Origin: a virus
Strand: one strand, 5' to 3'
Virus record (IMG/VR): IMGVR_UViG_3300008267_010368
Coordinates: 62,001-126,000 of that record
Length of the DNA: 64,000 bases
The notes under the pieces: model-generated
The model's input: the letters and a program-made list of their open reading frames with translations, nothing else
Database searches by the model: none
Told to the model about the DNA's origin: nothing
Made by a program: the position numbers and the translations under genes
Shown here: positions 1-9,759 of the stretch, one piece after another
Position numbering within the stretch: position 1 is the first letter of the stretch
Layout of the letters: the number at the start of each line of letters is the position of its first letter

Positions 1-3000
1 TACCTGATGGATTAAAAATTGTTTCAAATGCTCTAAATTGTGTAGTACCTCCTGTGTAGTTTTTGATAATATATTCTTTTGACAAATTGTTACTTATAGG
101 ATCATAATAATTTGTGTAATCAAAATCTTGCCAAACGTCATCAAGAATATCAAATGTTTTGTTTGATTCAATCCATGTTTTATATCTATGCCAAACAGCA
201 CCAATGTATAATAAATAATTGTAAGGTACTTGATTTATTGCTGAGTATTTACTTAAGATCCATCCTATATCACTATCAAGATAATTTAACTTTGTAACAT
301 TTACTAATGAGCTGCTCAAACTTTTTTGCGAAAATGAAGATAAATATATATACCCTAAAGCAATGTATGGATTAGTATCACCATTTTTTTCTTTTTCTAT
401 ACCTTTAAACAACGCATTTGTAAAAATTGGTGAATTCAATATTGTGGTAAATTGAGTTTCGATAACATTACCTGAATAAGAAGAATAATAAAATTCATCA
501 TTTGTTAAAAAGTTTTTTGATATATCTTCACCATAATTGACGTATGATTCTCTAAAGTAATCAATTAATGTTTGTCTATTTATTATTGGTGTTATTGTTA
601 TAGGTGTAACAAAAATTAAATTGTTATAGTTTTTGTAAGTGTCATTTATATCATAATCGTAATATGAAAGTTTTTCCCCTTTTGAATTTTCTTTTAAATT
701 TGCTAAAGTCTTTTTTTCATCTAAAAAAATTGTAATGTTTGTTGTATCGTTAAAGTATTCCGCTTCAAATTGAATTTTAGGAAAAACATCTAAATAATTA
801 TAAGGTGTTGTTTGAGTACTTTCTAAATATCTTTGAAAATTTTCTACAAGTGGTATTGCTGTTTCAATTTTTATTGAATTTCCAGCAATTGTATCCAAAC
901 TATATAATCCGTAATCTTTTTCTACTAAACTTTTTATATAGTCTTTTGTATAATAATCGTTATCAAAAAGTGCCCAATTATCAGTAGTTCCACTATTAGA
1001 TATTGATTTTATGTAATCAATTAATGTTGTGTAGTTTAATTTTATGTTTTTTAATGTTTCAAGTAATGTTGGGTTATCTGTACAAACTTGCACAATGTTT
1101 TGTGCTTCCATGTCAGATATAAATTTATCTACTTGTTCTGTTTTATAGTCACCTCTAAATATATTTGTATAGTGTGAAGTTAAAAACAATCTTTCAAAAA
1201 ATTCATAAAAGAAAGAAACTTCTGATGTGTCTTCATATGGTTGTGTTTCAAAAGGAAATTCCATAGCATTACAAGACGCATAGTTTGTATTTAGTTTTGG
1301 ATTTACGTAACTTGATAATAGAGTCAATGGTATTTTTCTAATCGAAGCATCCAAGTATTCTTCAGTAAAAAACACTTCAGGCCAAATCGAATAATTGAAT
1401 GCGTTTGTGGCACTTGCAAATTTAGGATCAGCCAAATACTGAACAGTATATTGTTGTCTACCATCCGCTAATTTTTCTAAAGTAAAGTACGTCGGCCAAG
1501 GATAAACTATATTTCTTTCATTCAATTCACCACTATAGTTTACTACATTTTTTGCTTCAGTACTAAAATTCTTATCAGGTGGTATTATTGATGTCAGTCT
1601 CTTGGGATCAGTTCTTTTACTCCAAGAATCTAAATGTGTTCTTTCCATTAATCGAAAAAACGTATCAACACCAGCAAGTAAGATAGCATAAACATTTCTA
1701 ATAGTAGGTACAAATCCTAAACCCGCATCATTTGCAATCAATTCTTGAGCCAACAATGTAGAAAAATTTTGTTCGATTTCTTCTTGTTTGGTTTTGAGTG
1801 TTGATAGTAAATTATTAATTTTATCTAAAAAACTATCCGTTTTGTAATTTGTTGTACCGACTTCTTTTTCTCCGTACTTAAAAAGTGTGGGAATTGAATT
1901 GACAAAAGTACCTGTTCCCTTGTCTAACCTTTTTGTATACAATTCAAAATCTTTTGTCAACTGCGCTTTAAATAATGCAATTTCATCATCTGTTGCACTT
2001 CTACCTAATCTTACTTCTAATGTTTTTTTATAATCCGCCTCAGTTAATTGGGTGTAATCAAATTCAACAAAAACGTCGTCAGGTTTCAAAATAACGTTGA
2101 TTTTTTGATCAGTAAATTCTTGTGAACCAACAAAATAAGAACCATTTTCACCAAAGGATGCGTTTTTTTTCAAATTATCAATTGCTCCAGTTATTTCTAT
2201 TTTTACATCATCAAATACTTTTTCTCTTACCGCAAAATCAATATTATTTTTGAATGCGTAGTATATTTCAGTATCATAAACAATAAAGTTGGAAGTATCT
2301 AGATATTTGTTTAAGACATTTGTATAAACTGTTTGTTTCAAAGAATCCAATACATCACGATATGATTGTATGTCATTTAGTACCGCAAAATCACCTTTTG
2401 CAATAGCATCTTTCATATTAGAATTGAAGTTGTCGCACCTCATAACAAATTCTTCAATTGTTAGATGCGGAAAGGTTTGAGGAATTAAACCTTTTGATTT
2501 GTAAATTTTATAAACCTCATCCAATTTTTGTTTTCCAACAGATGAAGTGGTTGTTTGTATTGATGTGTTTGATGCACCAGGATTACTGTTAGATGTTTGT
2601 ATTGTTGTTGGGAACATTTTTGGAGCTGTTTTAGCATAGTCCAAAAGAACATCACTCAATAATCCTGAGTATCTTCCCAAAAACGTTAAAGAAATATCAT
2701 AATTACCTGATGATTGATCAAAACTTGCATTAAACTTTGTAAGATTTAATGCATATCTAATAGATTTACCATAATAACCTTTTATGGTAAGATAAAACAT
2801 CGGGTATGGTAAATTAAAGAAAACCGAATAAATCGATTTTTCACCTTGTTCAAATAATGTTCTACCCTGAACATCAACTAAATTAACGCTAACACTTGTA
2901 ACACCAAACCCCTGATTTGTAACTTCAATACTAGTTATACCAAGCATTTGTGTGTCTGAATAATTATTTACACTTCTTGAAAATCGAGTAGTACCGTTAT

Positions 3001-3382
3001 TGTTTGTAACGGTTTCACTAGTTTGATTTAAACCTAAACCTTGTCTTGAACCCTTTCCTGTTATTTGATCAGTCCATGTTGTGTCAAATCGTGTTTTATC
3101 AAGTGGTTGTAAAAAATTTATAACGGTGGAAGGATCAGATACTGTACCTTTCATACTAGCCACCGTTGTGTTTACTACAGGACTATCAAAACTTTCACCA
3201 ATTGCAAGTTTTGTTCTAGGAATCACCCTTGTTTCTAAGTTAGCATAAAAAACCAACTCTTGATGATCTACCAATCTGTCTTTAACTTCATTGTTAACAA
3301 CAATTTTATTAGGATCGATCAAGACTATGTTGTCATAATCTGTTTCAACATATATTGGGTTTTTAGTAAGTCTATCTGCCAT
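1..3382 (-). CDS. Large baseplate/tail structural protein, C-terminus beyond the window
   Basis: An open frame runs on the minus strand from ATG at 3382 to the left edge, giving at least 1127 residues without a stop, so the protein is truncated by the window. It starts MADRLTKNPIYVETDYDN. It is rich in Tyr, Asn, Thr and Phe, with segments such as YPMFYLTIKGYYGKSIRYAL and FLGRYSGLLSDVLLDY near residues 190-240 that read as beta-structured virion protein. No enzyme motif is visible. Its start overlaps the end of the gp53/LysM-like gene by 11 nt, and it closes a run of tail genes in the same direction, so a baseplate or tail-periphery role is inferred. It is unrelated by eye to T4 gp6, gp7 or gp10, and I cannot name a family. 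Confidence 0.8.
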   Translation of the reverse strand, partial: MADRLTKNPIYVETDYDNIVLIDPNKIVVNNEVKDRLVDHQELVFYANLETRVIPRTKLAIGESFDSPVVNTTVASMKGTVSDPSTVINFLQPLDKTRFDTTWTDQITGKGSRQGLGLNQTSETVTNNNGTTRFSRSVNNYSDTQMLGITSIEVTNQGFGVTSVSVNLVDVQGRTLFEQGEKSIYSVFFNLPYPMFYLTIKGYYGKSIRYALNLTKFNASFDQSSGNYDISLTFLGRYSGLLSDVLLDYAKTAPKMFPTTIQTSNSNPGASNTSIQTTTSSVGKQKLDEVYKIYKSKGLIPQTFPHLTIEEFVMRCDNFNSNMKDAIAKGDFAVLNDIQSYRDVLDSLKQTVYTNVLNKYLDTSNFIVYDTEIYYAFKNNIDFAVREKVFDDVKIEITGAIDNLKKNASFGENGSYFVGSQEFTDQKINVILKPDDVFVEFDYTQLTEADYKKTLEVRLGRSATDDEIALFKAQLTKDFELYTKRLDKGTGTFVNSIPTLFKYGEKEVGTTNYKTDSFLDKINNLLSTLKTKQEEIEQNFSTLLAQELIANDAGLGFVPTIRNVYAILLAGVDTFFRLMERTHLDSWSKRTDPKRLTSIIPPDKNFSTEAKNVVNYSGELNERNIVYPWPTYFTLEKLADGRQQYTVQYLADPKFASATNAFNYSIWPEVFFTEEYLDASIRKIPLTLLSSYVNPKLNTNYASCNAMEFPFETQPYEDTSEVSFFYEFFERLFLTSHYTNIFRGDYKTEQVDKFISDMEAQNIVQVCTDNPTLLETLKNIKLNYTTLIDYIKSISNSGTTDNWALFDNDYYTKDYIKSLVEKDYGLYSLDTIAGNSIKIETAIPLVENFQRYLESTQTTPYNYLDVFPKIQFEAEYFNDTTNITIFLDEKKTLANLKENSKGEKLSYYDYDINDTYKNYNNLIFVTPITITPIINRQTLIDYFRESYVNYGEDISKNFLTNDEFYYSSYSGNVIETQFTTILNSPIFTNALFKGIEKEKNGDTNPYIALGYIYLSSFSQKSLSSSLVNVTKLNYLDSDIGWILSKYSAINQVPYNYLLYIGAVWHRYKTWIESNKTFDILDDVWQDFDYTNYYDPISNNLSKEYIIKNYTGGTTQFRAFETIFNPSG

Positions 3383-3689
3383 AATAAAAAATATGTGTAT
3401 CTATCGCATTTTTGTAGTCTAATAATGCACCCAACAACGGATAAGGTATATTTAATACCGCCCCGTCAGGTATATTAGTTTCTAATCCACCATAAATAGG
3501 GTTTGCCACAAGAATTAACCAACCAAAATAAGGAGTACCATATTTTTCAAAACTTATTTTATCAAGCCTACTTTGATTTTCACGATAGATATATCTTTGA
3601 TCAGTAGTCCTTGTTGATAACGTAACATATGGAACAACCGTCTGATTACCATTGATTAAAAAATTTTGATATCGGTTAAAGTATTGCAT
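3372..3689 (-). CDS. LysM-like / gp53-like baseplate wedge protein
   Basis: A 105-residue protein. Its core (residues about 42-83: RLDKISFEKYGTPYFGWLIL, then ANPI, then a turn and AVLNIPYP) has the LysM/phage tail protein X pattern: an Arg-Leu-Asp start, a Tyr-Gly followed by Trp-Leu-Ile-Leu-x-x-Asn, and a final V-L-x-I-P strand. The same pattern occurs in gp53-type baseplate wedge proteins of T4-like phages. It starts 1 nt below the 2009-aa structural gene and overlaps the next gene by 11 nt, which suggests translational coupling within a baseplate operon. It is shorter than T4 gp53 (about 196 aa), so it may be only the LysM-like core. Fold assignment is fairly secure; the specific T4 equivalence is inference. 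Confidence 0.6.
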   Translation of the reverse strand: MQYFNRYQNFLINGNQTVVPYVTLSTRTTDQRYIYRENQSRLDKISFEKYGTPYFGWLILVANPIYGGLETNIPDGAVLNIPYPLLGALLDYKNAIDTHIFYYGR

Positions 3690-3690
3690 T

Positions 3691-6600
3691 TTAATTCATT
3701 TTTTTCTTTAAGTTAAAGTCTTCACCCGTACTGTCAACTGTCGACCATAAAGCAAGTAAGTTTTGATCCGCTGGCGGCACCACAGGTAATTGCACTGATA
3801 AATCAAATACCCTATTTTTTGATTTAGAAAATGGAAGATATGTTCCATTTGGAAACTTGATATTATAAAAGTTATCTTTGAAATTTTTAAGATTTTGTTC
3901 TAATTTATCTTTAGAAGATTTGAACTGTTGATATAATCCTCCAGATATTTCCGCTGTAGGTTCCCCATTAAACGTCATTGTCGCATCGAATCCGAGGTTT
4001 TCATACAAAAATAAAATCCAATTATTTTTACTTATAACATCATTTGGAAGTGCCGCTAGTAATTCATCAACCAATTTAACCGTACCTCTATCTTCTAACA
4101 TTTCTTTACCGAAAATCATAAAGAAAACATTATTTTTATCACTACTTGCTGACAAAAACAAATCAAAATCAAACGATTCATTGTATTCTGTTGTTCCTGA
4201 AGGTATTAATTGATACTTACCAAGTTCAGAGTTTAAACTATTCAAGTCATCTTTAATAATCAAAAAGTCGTTTTGTAATTCTATGTACGTGTCAGCAGGT
4301 ACTGGGTTTGATTGTGGACTTACACCTGTAGTTCCAGAAATATTATATATTGTAACACCACCACTTTTGTTTTTATAACCATCAACTTGACTTAAAACAT
4401 AGTTAATTTGGTCACTATATTTTATAAAATTTAGTTGTGACTGTATCAACTTTGAAGTGTTTGTTTCAAGTGCCTGTAAATAATTATTTTTTCTGTCGTT
4501 TATTAAACTTTTTAGTTTGTTTTTGATTTTTCTAACTTCATTATTTGGAAAATTTTGTAATGAAATCCCACCAAGAATTGGTGATGTATCATCTTCCACA
4601 TCATCTTTTGCTTTTTTGAAAAGTTGATCTACCCTGTCTTGATAACCAACAGGTTTACCAAATATGTTAACTAAATTCGTAATGTTACCTAACAAGTAAT
4701 CAAATAATCCTGTTTTATATTTTCTTTCTGCGGTGTATAAAACAAGTCCACCCCATATTGTATCATTTTTAAGTTGTTCAATAGTTGAAAGAACCCCATT
4801 TGCATATTCTTGTGTTTTAGCAACCATTTCATCCATCACTTCTTTGTATCGTATAGTTCCAGTAATGGTATTAGTTTGTGGATCGACAAAAGTATTTTGA
4901 ACAATACCTATAGTTGCACCCCCATCATTTACTGCCGGTCTTTGTATATTATCAACTACACCTACTTCATTTTTGATTTGTTCAAAAATTTCACTATCAT
5001 ACTTTGACGTAAAGTCCTCTGTAACTTCCGCCCTTTCATCATAGATTTCAGTATTTGCATAATAATTAAAAGATAATGCATTTTGAAGGGAATTAATTGG
5101 TTCTCTTAAACCATGTCCACCAATCATTTTGAAACTTAACGTAACATCAACAAACATTGGTTGAACTCCAATTCCGTCAGCGTTCAAATCAAGTGTTTCA
5201 TATTTAAAATCTAAACTTTCAAAAACAACCTTTGTGTGATAAAAATCACCAACCCTCAAAATACATACGGGTGGTGAACCAAATGCACTATTTAATACAT
5301 CATTATATTGCAAACCTATTTCACCTTCACCTGATTCAACTGCCGTTGGTATTGTGTCACCAGGTCTCATACATTGTTGTAAAAATGTAAGTCTAGAATT
5401 CAAACCTTCAGGTGTCATAGAATGGAATGCAGGATGAAAGTTTTTTATTTTACTTTTTATTCCGTCATATATAAATGAATTTCTTTCTGAAATCATTTCA
5501 AAATAATCACATTCGGTAAGTAATTTTCTTAAAAGTCTTTTTGTCAAACCGTCCCTTATACCATTTGTTTTGTCTTCATTTTTTGTTTTTTGTACATAAG
5601 GGTTTGATAATAATTGTGTTTGTGTATTATCAACATTACTATTATCAGCAGCAAATGGATTAGCTAAATCACCTTCAGGTGGTGTTGTTGCTGTTGACGT
5701 ACCTTCTTGTCCGGTTCCTGGCGTAACATTTTGAATACTTACCTTTGTGGCTCGACACATATTTCCTTGAACGGAATTTTGAAAAACACCGTTATCTGAA
5801 AACCCTTTCGAACAATCAATACCCCTATAATTTTCTATGTTAATAACAGGTGTCCCCAAGTCTGTTGTGTTTAACGTAAGAAGTGGTGGACTTGATTCCA
5901 AAAATTTTGACATTTTATCATCACCTTCAGTATATTCTTCGATTGTTTTTTTAATAGAATTTGCACGTGTTAAACCAATACCCCCACCACCTTCGTTAAT
6001 ATTTGAGGAACCTTCAATAGAAATAGTGACTTTCGACCCATTTTTTAATGTATTAAGTACTTTAGACAACATATCTTTGAATAAATCATACTGTGTAGGT
6101 AAAAAATCAAATACTCCTTGTATTGAAGACTGTCTATCATCTACGTTATCTGCAAGTCCAAAATTTGCTGAAGGACCGACAATTTCAGTACCATCGTAAT
6201 TATAAATTTTATCACTTGCTAGATTAATAATTGTATTTTGTAATGAAATCAAACTATTGTAAACGCTATCGTAATTCTGATCAGTTATTGTATCTATACC
6301 AAACAATAATTGTATGTTCTGAAATTTGTCCTTATCTAACGTTTCAGTTGTTGTTGTTTGACTATTAGCCCCCGTATCTTGATTCGCTATGTTTGCATTT
6401 TGATCTATAGTAACATCACCTTGGATTGTTGCGTTTGACGTTTCTTTTACTAAAGTACTAAGAGCATCTGGATTCAATGCACTTATTACAGAAAAGACAT
6501 CACTCAAATTGAATTGTTTATATTTTTTTAATAAGTCATAAATGTCATATTTTAAACAACCCGCCATAAATGAATCAACCACTTTTGTTGCAGTAGATGA

Positions 6601-9600
6601 ATCTGCTCTTTCTAATTCTTTATTTACTATTATATTCAAAACTGATTGATGATCGACAATCATTTTGAACTTCAATGTACCTGTTCTTTCAGTGTCTTTG
6701 TAAGTGTAAATAGGTTCTGTCCTTCCTAAAAAAGTATTTGGATTCCAACCTGTTCTTGAAGTATCATCATATGATAATTCATAAGGCGGAAACCACATTA
6801 TTCTTCCTCCATTCGGTCCAACTTCACAAGTTGGTAAATCATCAACGGTAAACCCAGGACGGTTTGATGTTCTCCATGATAAATTTTCGATTGAAAACAT
6901 ATATTTTTTTACTTTACCATCGACAATATTTGATGATTCTACCCCACTAGCACCTTTCATTGGTGCAATATTTAAATTATATGAATTATTTAAAACTGAA
7001 TAAGACGCCTTTCTTCCTTGATAAACCATCCCATCTTTTTGTTGTAATTGTGAATAATTAGCAAAAGGACGATCTTTTGTAAAAAGTCTAGCAAATTCAT
7101 AACCTACTATGTCCTTAACCTTATTACCTTCTTGAATAGCATTTGGTGTTAGGTATCTTCTTACTCTTGAACCTTTAGTTAATTCTATATATCCATCATT
7201 AAAGACTTTACTAACTTGATTAATTGCATTTCCTACATGCCCTTTTGTGTTTGATGATTTTGCTCCCGCCTCAACTAATTTTTGTGTTATGTCTAAAATC
7301 GATCCGTCAGTAAAACTCAATTTTGATGAATCGGTTTCCGCAAATTGTCTTCTTAGTGTTGTATCTGATTCGAATTCTGTTTGTCCCGGAAAAACTTGAT
7401 TTTGAGGTCCAACTAATTGTCCAGGTTTTATATAATTTTTACTTTTTGGTGACCATGAAAAACCACCTTGTAGTCCACCTTGAGCGTCGTAGTAAGGGTA
7501 GGATTTCAATCCAAATAGTTTTCTTTGAACTTCACTACCTTCGTAGTCTTGCCCTATTAACCCATAGTCGAAAACAGGACCAACATTCTTTTTACCAAAA
7601 GCACCGTCAGCAATTTCATTAGCAGGACTGACAGTATCACTTACAAAGTTTTTAGTTTTACCTATATAAAAATTTTCTTTTGGTGCTGTTAGATTTGCAT
7701 TCGCCGAATCCAACCTGTAACGTGGTCGATATGTGTTGTAAAATAATTGCCCAAACAATAAACTTTTTGTTGCGTTAGATGTATTTGCAAGAAACCTTTC
7801 TGAACTTGAATCTATAAATGGCGTAACTAACGTATTCAACAACCCACCAACTCCTGATGTGAAAGCACCTATTGGATTTGTTCTAAGTTGATTCAAAAAG
7901 TTTCTATTTGGGTAATCAAAATATTCACCAGGTATTAATGAATACGGTGAATATAAACCTGCAAGTTTGGCCGCAAATCCTAACGCTTCTACCGCCACAT
8001 TCGCAGGTTCTGTAATTTTATAATTTTTTTCTATTAAAGGTATGTTGTTTGTAACAACACCTAATATATCAAAAGGATCGAAAGAAGGTTTTGGACTAAT
8101 TTCACCTGATATTGTTGTAACAGATGAGTTTGTTAAAATACTACTTCCTAATGTCTGTTGGAACAACTCAAGAGCAACTCGTGTTCTGAATTCTTTTTGA
8201 AGTTGTTTTGCCCCAAGTTTAGCCAAATCTGAATCTTGACTCAAAGGACCATCGGTTCCTGTAGGATTTTCTTCAGTTAAAATAGAAAGTGGTGAATATG
8301 TTGATGCTAAAAAATAAAAAGTAGTGTCACTATTGAAATAAGGAGCATTGATTGACGAAGGAAAAAGTTCTTCTATTGTTGTTTGTTCAAATTCACCTTC
8401 ACCACTATTAAATTTATTTTTTTGGTATCCGTATTGTTGCGACTGTTCCGTAGTTTTTCCTGGGCTTGATGCTGTGTAATCATATTCACCCTTATTTGAT
8501 TCTGTCTGATAATTTATATCAATGTCAACAATGGTACTTCCATATCCATTATCGTCATTAGGACCATATACGTTTGACACATAAGCAATTGTTCTTGATT
8601 GTTCTGCGGTTTGTGGAGGTCTTGATGATGTAAAACTATATAAACCTTGATTCGATCTTGTTTGAGCGTTTGCATTAATGTCTATGATTTCACCATAACC
8701 ATTTGGCGGTCCAAATATATTAACAACATACTGATTTGTTTGTGATTGTTCTGTTGTTAAAGTTGGTCCGTTTGACACATAATCATATTGTCCAGCATTG
8801 GATGATAGTGAAACTGTAGGAAAACTTACAGTATTTCCAAAACCTGTAGGTACGTTTTCAGGATTATATTTGTTGAGTGTTCTAAGAATAATTTCTTGTG
8901 AATCACCATTAAGTTCTAAAGTACTACCTACAGTACTATCAAATCCATAGTTACCTTCGTTTGCTAAAGTTTGTTTGTTATTATTAATGTTAACAACACC
9001 ACTACTTTGTCCTTGTATCGGGTTATATTGATTGACAATTAATAATTCGTCTTTTTTTACTATTCCGTTATTTTGTAACTTACTTTGTAAAGTACTTTTA
9101 TATTCATAGTGTCCTTTGTTTGCGTCAGTTTGAATATCATTATTAATATTAACTGTACTCCTATTGTCGTTTTCTGTTGGATTGTATTGGTTTTTTGTAA
9201 TTAATTCAACTTCTTTTTGTATTGCAAACGTTTCAAGTTTACTTCCAAAAGTCAAATTAAACCCATATAAACCTAAATTAGTATTTGTTGTAAGGTTTTT
9301 ATTAATATCAACGGTGTTACCATATGATGATGAAAAATCAACCGGACCGTATAAATTATTTACGTATAGTAACTTTTCTGAGTTGTTACCAATTGTTTCT
9401 AATACAGAACCAATCGTGTTTTTAAAACCGTAATTACCAAAATTTGTTTCATAGTTTTTGTCAGCATTAATGTCAATCACTAAACCAAATCCGTCGTTTG
9501 GGTTATATTTGTTTTTGGATATTATTTTTTTTTCTTGATTTTTTTGTTCTTTTTCAATTTCAGGTGAATCTATAACAGAATAGTCAACCAAAATAACTTC

Positions 9601-9720
9601 TTTTTTGTTTTCTAACTTTGGCACATTAAAAACACCATTCACTGAATAGGGTTGTAAATTTCTTACCAATAGTTTTTTTCTAAAGTTTTCACTTGAATTA
9701 AAAGACAATGGACTTTCCAT
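3691..9720 (-). CDS. Giant (2009 aa) tail/baseplate structural protein with N-terminal repeats
   Basis: A 2009-residue virion protein. Residues about 65-450 hold roughly seven or eight degenerate repeats of 45-55 residues built around YNP/YGP, a V-x-I-N strand and an N-x-G-x-Y-G-F motif. A middle part near residues 930-1060 contains FSIENLSWRTSNRPG and IMWFPPYELSYDD. Residues about 1225-1262 (VTISIEGSSN, then LTRANSIKKTI) recall the OmpA/MotB peptidoglycan-binding pattern in degenerate form. Later segments (FHSMTPEGLNSRLTFLQQCM, ILRVGDFYHTKVVFESLDFKYE) look like tail-tube/baseplate beta-barrel surroundings. It lies between the tape measure and the gp53-like gene, so a baseplate hub or wedge role is inferred. 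A TATTTAT element lies 16 nt upstream of the ATG. No homologue can be named with certainty. Confidence 0.8.
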   Translation of the reverse strand: MESPLSFNSSENFRKKLLVRNLQPYSVNGVFNVPKLENKKEVILVDYSVIDSPEIEKEQKNQEKKIISKNKYNPNDGFGLVIDINADKNYETNFGNYGFKNTIGSVLETIGNNSEKLLYVNNLYGPVDFSSSYGNTVDINKNLTTNTNLGLYGFNLTFGSKLETFAIQKEVELITKNQYNPTENDNRSTVNINNDIQTDANKGHYEYKSTLQSKLQNNGIVKKDELLIVNQYNPIQGQSSGVVNINNNKQTLANEGNYGFDSTVGSTLELNGDSQEIILRTLNKYNPENVPTGFGNTVSFPTVSLSSNAGQYDYVSNGPTLTTEQSQTNQYVVNIFGPPNGYGEIIDINANAQTRSNQGLYSFTSSRPPQTAEQSRTIAYVSNVYGPNDDNGYGSTIVDIDINYQTESNKGEYDYTASSPGKTTEQSQQYGYQKNKFNSGEGEFEQTTIEELFPSSINAPYFNSDTTFYFLASTYSPLSILTEENPTGTDGPLSQDSDLAKLGAKQLQKEFRTRVALELFQQTLGSSILTNSSVTTISGEISPKPSFDPFDILGVVTNNIPLIEKNYKITEPANVAVEALGFAAKLAGLYSPYSLIPGEYFDYPNRNFLNQLRTNPIGAFTSGVGGLLNTLVTPFIDSSSERFLANTSNATKSLLFGQLFYNTYRPRYRLDSANANLTAPKENFYIGKTKNFVSDTVSPANEIADGAFGKKNVGPVFDYGLIGQDYEGSEVQRKLFGLKSYPYYDAQGGLQGGFSWSPKSKNYIKPGQLVGPQNQVFPGQTEFESDTTLRRQFAETDSSKLSFTDGSILDITQKLVEAGAKSSNTKGHVGNAINQVSKVFNDGYIELTKGSRVRRYLTPNAIQEGNKVKDIVGYEFARLFTKDRPFANYSQLQQKDGMVYQGRKASYSVLNNSYNLNIAPMKGASGVESSNIVDGKVKKYMFSIENLSWRTSNRPGFTVDDLPTCEVGPNGGRIMWFPPYELSYDDTSRTGWNPNTFLGRTEPIYTYKDTERTGTLKFKMIVDHQSVLNIIVNKELERADSSTATKVVDSFMAGCLKYDIYDLLKKYKQFNLSDVFSVISALNPDALSTLVKETSNATIQGDVTIDQNANIANQDTGANSQTTTTETLDKDKFQNIQLLFGIDTITDQNYDSVYNSLISLQNTIINLASDKIYNYDGTEIVGPSANFGLADNVDDRQSSIQGVFDFLPTQYDLFKDMLSKVLNTLKNGSKVTISIEGSSNINEGGGGIGLTRANSIKKTIEEYTEGDDKMSKFLESSPPLLTLNTTDLGTPVINIENYRGIDCSKGFSDNGVFQNSVQGNMCRATKVSIQNVTPGTGQEGTSTATTPPEGDLANPFAADNSNVDNTQTQLLSNPYVQKTKNEDKTNGIRDGLTKRLLRKLLTECDYFEMISERNSFIYDGIKSKIKNFHPAFHSMTPEGLNSRLTFLQQCMRPGDTIPTAVESGEGEIGLQYNDVLNSAFGSPPVCILRVGDFYHTKVVFESLDFKYETLDLNADGIGVQPMFVDVTLSFKMIGGHGLREPINSLQNALSFNYYANTEIYDERAEVTEDFTSKYDSEIFEQIKNEVGVVDNIQRPAVNDGGATIGIVQNTFVDPQTNTITGTIRYKEVMDEMVAKTQEYANGVLSTIEQLKNDTIWGGLVLYTAERKYKTGLFDYLLGNITNLVNIFGKPVGYQDRVDQLFKKAKDDVEDDTSPILGGISLQNFPNNEVRKIKNKLKSLINDRKNNYLQALETNTSKLIQSQLNFIKYSDQINYVLSQVDGYKNKSGGVTIYNISGTTGVSPQSNPVPADTYIELQNDFLIIKDDLNSLNSELGKYQLIPSGTTEYNESFDFDLFLSASSDKNNVFFMIFGKEMLEDRGTVKLVDELLAALPNDVISKNNWILFLYENLGFDATMTFNGEPTAEISGGLYQQFKSSKDKLEQNLKNFKDNFYNIKFPNGTYLPFSKSKNRVFDLSVQLPVVPPADQNLLALWSTVDSTGEDFNLKKKMN
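8370..9520 (-). repeat. Degenerate 45-55 residue repeats in the giant structural protein
   Basis: About seven or eight imperfect repeats in the coding sequence. Each contains N-x-Y-N-P or V-Y-G-P, a short V-D-I-N strand, N-x-G-x-Y-x-F/Y and then a Thr/Ser-rich stretch. The first five carry T-x-x-S-x-L-E; the last three carry T-T-E-Q-S or T-A-E-Q-S instead. Divergence is high, so the DNA is not an obvious tandem repeat. Confidence 0.7.
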
Positions 9721-9736
9721 CTAATTTGTTTTAATA

Positions 9737-9743
9737 ATAAATA
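9737..9743 (-). promoter_or_regulatory. TATTTAT element (candidate late promoter)
   Basis: Reads TATTTAT on the minus strand, 16 nt before the ATG of the 2009-aa structural gene, in the context AATCTATTTATTATT. It shares AATCTATTTAT with the element before the tape-measure gene. Confidence 0.5.
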
Positions 9744-9759
9744 GATTTAAAACGATTTT

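Noticed and set aside
5837-6199. 120-codon plus-strand open frame opposite the giant structural gene
   Set aside because: No leader, no homology-like motif, lies wholly inside the 2009-aa gene on the other strand.
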